A stretch of 64,000 bases of DNA from Verrucomicrobiia bacterium (GTDB lineage: Bacteria > Verrucomicrobiota > Verrucomicrobiia > Opitutales > Cerasicoccaceae), in NCBI GenBank assembly GCA_030425485.1, contig JAUIAM010000024.1, positions 1 through 64,000 on the forward strand. Direction: 5' to 3'. This document shows, in pieces, positions 46,263 through 55,008 of the stretch. Position 1 is the stretch's first letter, and each line of letters starts with the position of its first letter. The notes under the pieces are model-generated. The model was not told the origin of the DNA. It ran no database searches and worked only from the letters and a program-made list of their open reading frames with translations. A program made the translations under genes and the position numbers.

Positions 46263-47729
46263 TCAGGTATTCGCCGTCACGGTCTTGGGCAGTGCCACAC
46301 CGACGGCCTTGGCCACGCCTTCGCCGTAGGCGGGATCTGCCTTGTAGAAGTGGACGAGCTGGCGCTGGATGATCTCCTCGGGCACACCGTCCATGGCGGC
46401 GGCAATATTGCCAAAGAGCCGTTCACGCTGCCCCTGGTCAAACATGCGAAAGAGGTTGCCCGGCTGGGTGTAATCGTCGTTGCCCTCACGGTGATTGTAG
46501 CGGTCAGCGTCACCATCGATGCGAAGCGGCGGCTCGGCAACGGCTGCGTCTTCCTGCGGGCCGTTCATGGTGTTCGGCTCGTAGTAAGCATCCGGGTTGG
46601 AGTGGAAGTTGTCAAAGAAGCGCATGGCACCGTCCTTGTGGTAGTGGTTTACCTCGCTCTTGGGGCGGTTGACCGGGAGTGCCTCATAGTGCGTCCCCAG
46701 ACGGTAGCGGTGGGCATCGGCGTAGGAGAAGACCCGCGCCTGGAGCATCTTGTCCGGCGAAAAACTGATGCCGGGCACGACGTTCGACGGCGAGTAGGCC
46801 GCGTTCTCGATTTCAGCAAAGTAATTCTCTGCGTTGCGGTTGAGCTCGAGCACACCGACTTCGTGCAGCGGGTATTCCCCGTGCGGCCAGACCTTGGTCA
46901 GGTCGAAGGGATTATAGGAAGTCTTGGTCGCCTCCTCTTCGGGCATGATCTGCACGTGAAGCGTCCACTTCGGGAACGTGCCCTGCTCGATCGCGCCGTA
47001 GAGCGACTCCTGGTAACTCTCCCGCGTCTGGCCGATGACCTGCTCTGACTCGGCGTTGGTCAAGTGTTTGTGCCCCTGCTGGGTCTTGAAGTGGAATTTT
47101 ATCCAGAAACGCTCGCCCTTGTCGTTCCAGAAGCTGTAGGTGTGCGAGCCGTAGCCGTTCATGTGCATGGGCGTGGTCGGGATGCCGCGATCACTCATCA
47201 GGATGGTGACCTGGTGCAGGCTCTCCGGCGAGAGCGACCAGAAGTCCCACATCGCCGTGGGTGAGCGCAGGTTTGAGCGCGGATGGCGCTTCTGCGTGTG
47301 GATGAAGTCCGGGAACTTGTACGGGTCGCGGACGAAAAAGACCGGGGTGTTGTTCCCGACCAGATCCCAGTTACCCTCGTCGGTGTAAAACTTCAGGGCA
47401 AAGCCGCGCACGTCGCGCTCGGCATCAGCCGCGCCCAGTTCACCGGCCACGGTCGAAAAGCGGCAGACCATATCCGTCTGCTTGCCCACTTCGGCAAAGA
47501 TGCTCGCGCGGGTGTACTGCGTGATGTCGTGCGTGACCGTAAACGTGCCAAACGCGCCCCAGCCTTTGGCATGAACAACACGCTCCGGGATGCGCTCGCG
47601 GTTCTGGTGGGCCAGCTTCTCAATCAACTGGTAGTCCTGCATCAAGAGCGGTCCGCGGGCTCCGGCGGAGAGTGAATTCTGGTTGTCGGCGATGGGGTTG
47701 CCGGCACTGGTGGTCATGCGCTTAGCCAT
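46263..47729 (-). CDS. katA: Monofunctional heme catalase
   Basis: 488 residues, small-subunit clade 3 type. The distal His is in [12 protein letters not shown], the Asn of the active site in [13 protein letters not shown], and the proximal heme-ligand Tyr in [14 protein letters not shown]. Converts hydrogen peroxide to water and oxygen. No secretion signal. Transcribed divergently from an OxyR gene with a 142-bp AT-rich interval, a standard peroxide-induced arrangement, and followed by an ankyrin gene. Confidence 0.97.
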   Translation of the reverse strand: MAKRMTTSAGNPIADNQNSLSAGARGPLLMQDYQLIEKLAHQNRERIPERVVHAKGWGAFGTFTVTHDITQYTRASIFAEVGKQTDMVCRFSTVAGELGAADAERDVRGFALKFYTDEGNWDLVGNNTPVFFVRDPYKFPDFIHTQKRHPRSNLRSPTAMWDFWSLSPESLHQVTILMSDRGIPTTPMHMNGYGSHTYSFWNDKGERFWIKFHFKTQQGHKHLTNAESEQVIGQTRESYQESLYGAIEQGTFPKWTLHVQIMPEEEATKTSYNPFDLTKVWPHGEYPLHEVGVLELNRNAENYFAEIENAAYSPSNVVPGISFSPDKMLQARVFSYADAHRYRLGTHYEALPVNRPKSEVNHYHKDGAMRFFDNFHSNPDAYYEPNTMNGPQEDAAVAEPPLRIDGDADRYNHREGNDDYTQPGNLFRMFDQGQRERLFGNIAAAMDGVPEEIIQRQLVHFYKADPAYGEGVAKAVGVALPKTVTANT

Positions 47730-47871
47730 AGAATGTGGTGGGATGTGGGTTACGGTTTTTAGGTGTACCGCAGATCATACCAAAAATATCGCCATAGGTG
47801 AAATACTTTGAAATTATACTTACTATAGGTTTTAATTATACCAAAACACTCGCACCAGACTCGCTAATCGC
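47730..47871. promoter_or_regulatory. katA-oxyR divergent control region
   Basis: 142 bp, AT-rich. Partial OxyR-like blocks spaced by 11 bp are seen from about 47793 (ATAG, ACTT, ATAC), and a further ATAC-type pair nearer oxyR. The match to the four-part OxyR consensus is incomplete, so the exact site is uncertain, but OxyR regulation of katA is expected from layout. Confidence 0.4.
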
Positions 47872-48759
47872 ATGGAAATCCACCGCATCCAGTACTTTCT
47901 CGAAGTCGCACGCCAGAAGAACTTCTCCCGCGCGGCAGAGCGCTGCAACGTCTCTCAACCTTCCCTCAGTCAACAAATTAAGAAGCTGGAAGACGAGCTG
48001 GGCGAATGCCTTTTTCTGCGCTCGCGCGACGGCATAACCCTGACCGACTTTGGGCAACAGTTCCTCCCCCACGCCGACGCCATCCTGCGCGAAGTCTCGG
48101 CCGCCCGGGAGTTTTCCGAAGATTATCAGGGAAAAATCGCCGGACTGATTAAGCTCGGGGCCATCCCGACCATCGCCCCTTACCTCCTGCCCGGCATCAT
48201 CGCGTACACCCGGCGCACGCACCCGCTCATCCAGTTTGAAATTTTCGAGGAAACCACCCAACGCCTAGTCGAGCTGCTCCGCGAAGGCACGCTGGACTTT
48301 GCCCTGCTCAGCCCGCCCACCCCGCTGGACGAAGAGGCGGACTTTCTCGCCCTGCCCGAGGACGAACTGCTCCTGACCCTGCCCCGGGAGCACCGCCTGG
48401 CCAACGACAAGGCGATCAAGCTCAAGGAGCTTTCGCAAGAGAGCATGGTCCAGCTCAAGGACGCCCACTGCCTGAGCCGCCAAAGCCAGTCCATCTGCCA
48501 CCTCGGGGGACTGAACCCCAAAATCACCATCCAGAGCTCTCAGCTCGAAACCGCCCTGGGCATGGTCGAACTGGGCTTCGGCTTCACCTTTACGCCGCGC
48601 ATGGCACTGGATTCCCACCGCCACCGCCAAGTCAGCTACCACTCGGTCTCACCACGCCCCGTCACACGCGACATCCGGCTCATCTGGCTGCGCCGCCACC
48701 GCCTGTCCAAAACGCAGCAAGCACTGTTAGCGCTGCTACGCACCTACATTGAAAAGTAG
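47872..48759 (+). CDS. oxyR: OxyR-type peroxide sensor, LysR family
   Basis: 295 residues. N-terminal LysR helix-turn-helix (FLEVARQKNFSRAAERCNVSQPSLSQQIKKLE). The regulatory domain holds Cys200 and Cys209 in DAHCLSRQSQSICHLGG; the spacing of nine matches the redox pair of E. coli OxyR, where a disulfide forms on peroxide exposure. Hence a true sensor rather than a generic LysR protein. Divergent from katA, its probable target. Confidence 0.93.
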   Translation: MEIHRIQYFLEVARQKNFSRAAERCNVSQPSLSQQIKKLEDELGECLFLRSRDGITLTDFGQQFLPHADAILREVSAAREFSEDYQGKIAGLIKLGAIPTIAPYLLPGIIAYTRRTHPLIQFEIFEETTQRLVELLREGTLDFALLSPPTPLDEEADFLALPEDELLLTLPREHRLANDKAIKLKELSQESMVQLKDAHCLSRQSQSICHLGGLNPKITIQSSQLETALGMVELGFGFTFTPRMALDSHRHRQVSYHSVSPRPVTRDIRLIWLRRHRLSKTQQALLALLRTYIEK

Positions 48760-48783
48760 CTGAGCGCCAATCAACCGGACGTG

Positions 48784-49791
48784 CTACTCGTCCTTTGGCG
48801 CCGCTGTGCTCTCGCGCACGATCAGCTCGGGCACAAAGGTGGAATACTCCGGCCCGGGCTCATCCCCGATCTTGGCCAGGAGTGCCTGCACGCTCAGGGC
48901 AACAAGCTCCCGCCGCGGCGCGGCAAGGCAGGTCAGTCGCGGGTGACTGATGCGCGCCAACAGCGAGTCATCCAGCGACACGAGCGAATAGTCATCTGGC
49001 ACACTGTAGCCTCGCTCCCGCAGTCCGGCGCACAAGCCGAGCGCCAGTAAATCATCGCCACACAGGCACGCCGTGCAGTCCGTTCCGAGCAAGGGAGAGA
49101 CATCCATCGGGCCAGACTCCGGCGACCACGTGGTCGTGATCTTCCACGCCTGCTCATACGCGGCTTTGCGTAACTGATAAAACTGCGCAACGGCCTCCTC
49201 ACAGCGCGTGTTGCGTACCGCGTCACCTCTGGCAACCAGCAGAGCGATGTTGCGATGGCCTTGATCCCACAAGTGCCGTAGACCGAGCATCACCCCGGTT
49301 TCAAGATCCAGTACGGCCGGTGAACACGTCGCATCACGATCATAGCTGACCACCGGAACCGCAGGCATGAGCCCCTCCAGGGCTTCATGACCGAGAGCCG
49401 GATGGCAGTTAAACACACCATCGACAAAGTCCAGCCCCAAGCCAGCCATCTGGTCCCGAAGCGACTCGCCGGAGCCCCCATTGAGCAAGCGAATGAGCAA
49501 GCTGTATCCACGCTTGGCCAATTCCTCATTGACCAGCGCAATCGTCTGGCTCATGCCCGGCGTGTCCAACTCTGCCGTGATGAGCGCAACCTGCTGCGTC
49601 CGCCGGGTACGCATAAACTGAGCCGCACGGTTTGGTTGGTAGTTCATCTCACGCGCAATCTGCTGAATGCGCTGGATTTGCCGGGCCGAGCTTTCCCACT
49701 GGCCCTTGGTCACACCACGCAAGGCACGTGAGGCAGTTCCGATGGAAACGCCTGCCGCCTCTGCAATGTCCTTCAGCTTCGCCTTGCTCAA
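48784..49791 (-). CDS. LacI family transcriptional regulator
   Basis: 335 residues when started at TTG 49791 (MSKAKLKDIA...), the usual LacI beginning; the longer frame from TTG 49830 would place an upstream palindrome inside the gene. The N-terminus is a LacI helix-turn-helix (LKDIAEAAGVSIGTASRAL) with hinge YQPNRAAQFMRTRR, followed by a periplasmic-binding-protein-like sensor domain (for example DFVDGVFNCHP, VPVVSYDRD, CLCGDDLLALGLCAGLRERG, SLVSLDDS). It is the only regulator in the polysaccharide locus and thus the best candidate to bind the repeated TGCATACCAATGCA operators. The effector sugar is unknown. Confidence 0.9.
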   Translation of the reverse strand: MSKAKLKDIAEAAGVSIGTASRALRGVTKGQWESSARQIQRIQQIAREMNYQPNRAAQFMRTRRTQQVALITAELDTPGMSQTIALVNEELAKRGYSLLIRLLNGGSGESLRDQMAGLGLDFVDGVFNCHPALGHEALEGLMPAVPVVSYDRDATCSPAVLDLETGVMLGLRHLWDQGHRNIALLVARGDAVRNTRCEEAVAQFYQLRKAAYEQAWKITTTWSPESGPMDVSPLLGTDCTACLCGDDLLALGLCAGLRERGYSVPDDYSLVSLDDSLLARISHPRLTCLAAPRRELVALSVQALLAKIGDEPGPEYSTFVPELIVRESTAAPKDE

Positions 49792-49808
49792 TACAGAGCG
49801 CAACGTTC

Positions 49809-49821
49809 TGCAAAATTTGCA
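49809..49821 (-). promoter_or_regulatory. Palindrome upstream of lacI-type gene
   Basis: TGCAAAATTTGCA, perfect arms of six around a central A, 18 bp before the TTG start at 49791. It may be an autoregulatory operator; it differs from the repeated operator of the locus. Confidence 0.35.
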
Positions 49822-49912
49822 AAATGGCAACGCCTTTCACAATGGGCACAAATGGCCAAACTGAGACATGGTTGCCATCAGCTACCCATATGCAGGAGAG
49901 GTGTCTAGCTAC

Positions 49913-51274
49913 CTAGACGTAACTAAGCGCTTCCTGATTGGTCTCGGGATAGGCCTTGGCCACAGCGGCGTTAATCGCCTCGATGCCTTGCGAAATCGGC
50001 TCCCACTGAACTTCCATCGCTCCCTTGCCACTGAGTGAGATAACGGAAGCCGCCACCCCGGCTGCCTGCCCCATGGCCACGGCATTGCCCGTGACACGAT
50101 AGCTGGCATGCGCATAAAAGTCTCCGCTGATACAGCGTCCAGCCAGCAAGAGGTTGTCGTAGCCCTTGGCCACAAGCGCCCGGTACGGGATATCATAAGG
50201 CTGGGTCCGGGTCTTGTTTTCCGAGGCAAAGTCGCTGCTGGTTTTTTTATCGGTCGAGTGAATATCGATGCCGAACGTCACTTCGCAGACCGCGTCCTCG
50301 TGTCGCTTACCCTCGATCAGATCCTCGATCTTAATCATGTACTCGCCATGAATTCGGCGGCCTTCGCGCACCCCGATCTGCTCCGCCGTGGCCACGATAT
50401 GGATATCCTGCCACGGTTCCCCCAGACTGCGTAGAGCCGCGATGATGCGGTGCAGCTCAGCCCGGGCCTCCAGCGTAGCCTCGGACAGCTCACTGGCACT
50501 GAGCGCAGACACACCGTACTGGTGATTCGCCATCATGCCATAAAGCCCGTCATGGATTTTAAACAGCGTAGGTGCGGTATAACTGGGGATCTGGCCACAG
50601 CGCTTGAACTCGTCCAGCAAGCGCGTTTTAGGTACACCCATCCCGCCCCCGACAAAGGGCCTGACCTTGTCCTTATCCAGTCCGGAGACAACGGCCATCA
50701 AACTCATGGGCTGGCACTCCCCGGTTTCAGGGCGGCCATAATCATAGGAGCAGCCCGCAAGCGCAGCCGTGTCGCCGTCACCGGTAGCATCAATGACACA
50801 CCCGGCCTTGAAGGCCTGACGCCCGCTCTTGGACTCCGTGATGACCACATCAACGTGCCCGTCCTTCTCCCGGCCAATCGCCACCACTCGCGTGTGCAGC
50901 AGAACGCGTACGCCTGCCTCGATCGCCATTTCCTCCAGCAGGTGCTTCATCTGCTCAATGTCGTAGGCAAAGCCGCGCCCATGCTCCTGGCGCAAGGTAC
51001 GCGCGCCGCGCTCGTCCAGACGCGCAATAATCTCCTTCATGATACCGGGCTTGTCATGGCTGTCGATGACCCAGCTCAGAAGCCCCGCCGTCCACACACC
51101 GCCAAGGCAACCATGTACTTCGATCAGTGTCGTGCTGGCACCACTACGCGCCGCAGCCAACGCCGCCGCAATCCCTGCCGGGCCCGCGCCGCACACAACG
51201 ACATCGGTCTCGTCAGTTACCGGAATCTGCCGCCCTTCCTCCGAAAAATAGGTTTTGTTTCTCGTGGTAATCAT
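49913..51274 (-). CDS. FAD-dependent oxidoreductase (FAD_oxidored family)
   Basis: 453 residues from ATG 51274, preceded by a GGATGAGG ribosome-binding site; the longer frame upstream overlaps the operator zone. Rossmann FAD fold at residues 22-60 with VVVCGAGPAGIAAALAAARSGAS and then LIEVHGCLGGVWTAGL; a second conserved region (GCVIDATGDGDTAALAG) and late LLLAGRCISGDFYAHAS...GNAVAMGQAAGVAA. Proteins of this family are common in planctomycete and verrucomicrobial sugar loci; substrates are mostly undefined. Divergent from the heparinase-like gene, sharing the double operator at 51324-51354, and upstream of the LacI gene on the same strand. Confidence 0.88.
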   Translation of the reverse strand: MITTRNKTYFSEEGRQIPVTDETDVVVCGAGPAGIAAALAAARSGASTTLIEVHGCLGGVWTAGLLSWVIDSHDKPGIMKEIIARLDERGARTLRQEHGRGFAYDIEQMKHLLEEMAIEAGVRVLLHTRVVAIGREKDGHVDVVITESKSGRQAFKAGCVIDATGDGDTAALAGCSYDYGRPETGECQPMSLMAVVSGLDKDKVRPFVGGGMGVPKTRLLDEFKRCGQIPSYTAPTLFKIHDGLYGMMANHQYGVSALSASELSEATLEARAELHRIIAALRSLGEPWQDIHIVATAEQIGVREGRRIHGEYMIKIEDLIEGKRHEDAVCEVTFGIDIHSTDKKTSSDFASENKTRTQPYDIPYRALVAKGYDNLLLAGRCISGDFYAHASYRVTGNAVAMGQAAGVAASVISLSGKGAMEVQWEPISQGIEAINAAVAKAYPETNQEALSYV

Positions 51275-51323
51275 GAATAGCCTCATCCTAAGCAATGACA
51301 CCCAATTGGGAATGCAGCACTTA

Positions 51324-51354
51324 TGCATACCAATGCCACATACATTGGTATGCA
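51324..51354. promoter_or_regulatory. Double operator, divergent pair
   Basis: Two facing copies of the locus operator: TGCATACCAATGCC at 51324-51337 and TACATTGGTATGCA at 51341-51354, each one base from the consensus TGCATACCAATGCA or its complement. They lie 50 bp upstream of both start codons, so one regulator could control both directions. The CTTTANG companion motif is not present here. Confidence 0.8.
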
Positions 51355-51404
51355 CCCATGCGGGATTCTGTTGCTGGCCGCACCTGTGCAGAATGGGGAA
51401 AGCT

Positions 51405-53912
51405 ATGATGATTTTGCCCAAGACAACCCGCCCCCTTATCCTTGGACTCAGCCTGCTTTGCAGCGCCCTCAATGCAGACGAGGAAAGCATAAAACAGCCC
51501 TCAGCCGAGGAAGCCACTGTCCTCTCGCACCCCGCACTTTTTATCTCACAGGAAGAAGCGGACCAAATCGTTGCCAAAGCCGAAACGGACGACTTCTATC
51601 GCCACGCGCTCGACACCGGCATTCTGGCCAACGCCCAAGCCGCCTACGAAGAACTCCAACCCAAACTCGGCCACCTGCCGCGTAAGGAATCCACCCATCC
51701 GCACCAGAACACCATTTACGCCGCACGCGATCTGGCCCTGGGCAGTCTCTTTACTAATGACCCGGCCTATGCCCGGCTCGCGGCAGACATCCTGCTCGAA
51801 TACGCTTCGTTTTACCCCACTCTGCCTCAGCGCAAAAGCCGCACCGGCAAACTGACCGCGCAGACACTCAACGAGGCCATGATGATGGTCCAGTTTTCGT
51901 GGATCTACGACATGCTCTACCCCACCCTCAGCGAGGACGAAAGGCGCAGCATCGAGGACAACCTTCTGCGCGAAGGCGCAAAGATGCTCCTGCCCAAAGA
52001 AGGACGCACCAACTGGCAGAGCTGGCACAACACGGCGCTAGCCACGCTCGGACTCGTACTCGACGAGCCCAGCTATCTAGAGCAGGCCAACAACGGCCCC
52101 TGGGGCTTTCACGCACAGATGGAGAGTTCGGCCAACCCCGACGGACTCTGGTACGAGATGTCCATCTCTTATCAGGACTACACCATGCAGGCACTCACCC
52201 TGCAGGCCATCGCCTGCCAACGCGCAGGCATCCCCCTCTTTCAAGCCGACAACAGCCAGATGCGCGCGCTCTACCTGGCCCCGCTCTACTTCGCCTACAG
52301 TAACCTCTATCAGGCCCCCTTTCACGATGCCCACCCCGCCGCCCGGCTGGACGGAGGAGCCACCGCCTGGCAGTACCCCTATGCCTGGCAGCAATACCAG
52401 GACCCAGCCATGCTCTGGCTCTGGCAGGTCAAAGACGTCGTCATAGAGCGTGCCAACCGCGAGAAGCGCATGCCGCCCCTCGTCGCTCAGTCGGTTATCG
52501 ATTTCTATCCCGGCAGCCCGGCAGACAAAACGCCCAAGGCATTCTCTATCGGCACAGACCAGCGCGAATCCGGGCAACTGCGCAACGTCCTCGGCAGCAC
52601 TTTGTTTAACAACAGCGGCGTCGCCGTCATGCGTGGACCCGCAGCGGAGACTTCAGCGGAGATGGCCATGATCTGGAAGCCGCGTGGCACCGAGGCCGGA
52701 CACCAGCACCCCAACAATCTCGCCATCGATTGGCAAAGCGCCGGGCACCGCTGGCTCTCCGCCTCGGGAAAATGGGAGGGCTACTCCAGCCGATTGCACA
52801 AGGACTGGGTCGCCCAGACCCTGAGCGACAACACCCTTGTCGTCGATGGCGAAAGCCAGCGCCCGAGCGGCAAAGGCATCCCCAACTGGAAATACGACGG
52901 CGAGGGCGAAACTTCCGCCGGGCAACTGATCGCCTTCACCAACGGCCTGACCTTCGGCTACGTTCAGGCCGAAACCGATAACGTCTACCCCGGGGTGCTC
53001 CTGGCCCGCCAACTCATTCACACCGACGCCTACACCCTGGATTTCTTCACCACCCTCGCCGACGAGGTCCACACCTACGACTGGTCGCTAAACATCACCG
53101 GTAGTCTGCAATCGGCTTCCGCCGAGTTCTCACCCGCGCAGGCTCCCTTTACCCAGCGTGGAGTCGCCTACACCTACCTTAGCGATACACAAAGCCTCAG
53201 CGCGGAAACTCCAGTGACCACGCTTTGGACCGACGCGGACACCTCCGAAACGCTGGCTATCACCACGCTGCCCCAGCTTGAAACCGAGCTCTACGTTTCC
53301 ACCACTCCCTGGAAAAGCCGGGAACGCGGCTCGCTCATCCTTTCGCGAAGTGACATGGACGCTGCCTTTCTCAATCTCTGGCGCGCCTACGAGGGCACCG
53401 ACCCCATCGCCGATGTTCGCCAGATAAAGGATGGCTACAGCCTCGTGGTTGAACTCATCTCCGGCCAGACCGACACCATCGACCTCGGCTTTGACGGCAT
53501 GCTGCTGGACGGCTCAGTGGGCGAAGACATCGTCTACCGCGCACGCGCGTTCATGCTGCGCCAGAACGAAGCAGGCGAGCTCCTGAGTGCCACCGCTATC
53601 AGCGGTAATCACCTGCGCACGCCCGCACTGGAACTCAACTTCGCCCAACCCGCCAACTGGAGCCTGCACGCCCTGCCCGATGGCAGCTACCTCCTTACCT
53701 TCGATCACGCCGAGACCGTCGAGTTCACCCTTCAGAGTGAAAAGAGCTATAGCATTCAGTCCCTGGATAATCAGGGCACGACCACCGGAACGCTGAAGTC
53801 GCAGGCTACGCAAAGCTGGCAACTCCAGCCCTTTACCAACTACCTCCTCTCGCCTGAGGGGCAATCCCCAGTCTCCCTGCCGCAATTGGTTAAAACCTTC
53901 CGCACGGAATAG
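51405..53912 (+). CDS. Heparinase II/III-like polysaccharide lyase
   Basis: 835 residues from ATG 51405, which has GGGGAA six bases before it. Signal peptide at about 1-23. The N-terminal half is an alpha-toroid domain (IYAARDLALGSL, SWHNTALATLGL, SANPDGLWYEMSISYQDY), and the second half is the beta-rich heparinase II/III domain with EAGHQHPNNLAIDW and SDNTLVVDGE. Enzymes of this fold cleave uronic-acid polysaccharides such as heparin, alginate and chondroitin by beta-elimination; the Tyr and His in YEMSISYQDY and GHQH fit that chemistry. The exact substrate is open. No carbohydrate-binding module is seen. Confidence 0.88.
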   Translation: MMILPKTTRPLILGLSLLCSALNADEESIKQPSAEEATVLSHPALFISQEEADQIVAKAETDDFYRHALDTGILANAQAAYEELQPKLGHLPRKESTHPHQNTIYAARDLALGSLFTNDPAYARLAADILLEYASFYPTLPQRKSRTGKLTAQTLNEAMMMVQFSWIYDMLYPTLSEDERRSIEDNLLREGAKMLLPKEGRTNWQSWHNTALATLGLVLDEPSYLEQANNGPWGFHAQMESSANPDGLWYEMSISYQDYTMQALTLQAIACQRAGIPLFQADNSQMRALYLAPLYFAYSNLYQAPFHDAHPAARLDGGATAWQYPYAWQQYQDPAMLWLWQVKDVVIERANREKRMPPLVAQSVIDFYPGSPADKTPKAFSIGTDQRESGQLRNVLGSTLFNNSGVAVMRGPAAETSAEMAMIWKPRGTEAGHQHPNNLAIDWQSAGHRWLSASGKWEGYSSRLHKDWVAQTLSDNTLVVDGESQRPSGKGIPNWKYDGEGETSAGQLIAFTNGLTFGYVQAETDNVYPGVLLARQLIHTDAYTLDFFTTLADEVHTYDWSLNITGSLQSASAEFSPAQAPFTQRGVAYTYLSDTQSLSAETPVTTLWTDADTSETLAITTLPQLETELYVSTTPWKSRERGSLILSRSDMDAAFLNLWRAYEGTDPIADVRQIKDGYSLVVELISGQTDTIDLGFDGMLLDGSVGEDIVYRARAFMLRQNEAGELLSATAISGNHLRTPALELNFAQPANWSLHALPDGSYLLTFDHAETVEFTLQSEKSYSIQSLDNQGTTTGTLKSQATQSWQLQPFTNYLLSPEGQSPVSLPQLVKTFRTE

Positions 53913-54255
53913 TCAGCTAGAGCGGAGAGCGGCTTAAATAAAATCATAGCCTCAGCTTACTCTATATTTTCACCACCGATTGCGCTGATACACTCAGCTA
54001 GCCTAGGAATAATCTGCGGACATAATATTCCTAAATACGGTAGTGTACCGTGAGCTAAGTTCCTCGCATAAGTTTGGGGTGCAACCCAGTTTGGATGCTC
54101 CTCTGGGATTACGGCCTTCAGCATCGCTGATGGCCGTAATCCCAGACGCGATGCGGCAGCATCGAAAGTGCAGGCTATGCCTGCTGCGGGGGTTGGGGGC
54201 GCATAGCCCCCAAAATTTATAGCAAAAACTTCGGTGCGAGATCACACCCAACGGC
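53913..54255. repeat. Intergenic region with repeat family C, copy 2
   Basis: 54041-54231 repeats most of 20132-20281: tagtgtaccgtgagctaag, ggtgcaacccagtttggatgctc, and tgcaggctatgcctgctgc...ggggttgggggcgcatagcccc. This copy holds an added hairpin, GGGATTACGGCC at about 54105 pairing with GGCCGTAATCCC. 53913-54040 shows nothing further. No gene. Confidence 0.7.
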
Positions 54256-54993
54256 CTAAGACTCGTTCTGCGCTTCGGCTAGCGTATGTCGGTACTGGTA
54301 AAGATTGCGGAAGATACGCACGCGGTAGGCACCTTCGCGATTCTGGGCCAGGTAGAAAACGATCAGGTACGGACGCGTCGGGTTGAAGCGTGCCACGGTC
54401 GAGTAAGCCGGCTTCCACTCGTCCTGAAAGACAGCGATCTTTAGCGGCAAGCTTTCGGCATCTTCGGCTTCCTTGGGCGTAAAGGTCTGCAACTGGTATG
54501 GCTGCAAGCTGCGGCGGTCGCCGCGTACATCCGCCGCGATGGTCTCACCGCACAAGTTTAGCAAGCCGATCGATCCGGACGGAATCATCTTCTCCGAAAT
54601 GTCGATGGCTGCGGCCGTGTAGCTATCGCCCTCGGCAGAACTTGCCATGAAAAGGGCAAAGACAGGCGTACGGGGCACGCGCACCTGTAGCGAAGGCTGG
54701 TACTGCCAGAGCCCCTCCGCATCCATGACACGCTTATAGAGAACCATGTTTGCGGGACCGCGATACCGTGCAGGCGGACTGAACTGACTAAACTGCGGCT
54801 TGAGCAGGATGTACTCGCCGTCGGTGAAGTAGTACAGCTCCAGTGACTCCCATGCCGCCCGCGCTTCCGCGGGGTCTGACTGCCCCCAGTAGATGGAGGT
54901 AAACTCAGCCGACACCGTGCCCTCGTTTGCGTGGGCCCCTTGTGCCACGCATGAGAGGATCAGGAGAAGGAGGATGTTTTTTATCGAAAGCAT
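54256..54993 (-). CDS. Exported protein, partner of Verru_Chthon A
   Basis: 245 residues. Signal peptide at about 1-22 (LLLILSCVAQGAHA). The rest is beta-rich and looks like a small soluble periplasmic protein with one pair of Cys (LNLCGE). It lies 15 bp downstream of the giant Verru_Chthon-type protein and is probably its operon partner. I do not recognise a domain. Position suggests it contributes to the same surface structure. Confidence 0.75.
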   Translation of the reverse strand: MLSIKNILLLLILSCVAQGAHANEGTVSAEFTSIYWGQSDPAEARAAWESLELYYFTDGEYILLKPQFSQFSPPARYRGPANMVLYKRVMDAEGLWQYQPSLQVRVPRTPVFALFMASSAEGDSYTAAAIDISEKMIPSGSIGLLNLCGETIAADVRGDRRSLQPYQLQTFTPKEAEDAESLPLKIAVFQDEWKPAYSTVARFNPTRPYLIVFYLAQNREGAYRVRIFRNLYQYRHTLAEAQNES

Positions 54994-55008
54994 ATCAGTT
55001 GTCTGGGG

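Noticed and set aside
47793-47840. Exact OxyR operator
   Set aside because: Only some of the four expected blocks match; kept as a low-confidence region rather than a defined site.
51275-51577. Extended N-terminus of the FAD oxidoreductase
   Set aside because: It would cover both operators and part of the divergent gene; the ATG at 51274 has a good ribosome-binding site.
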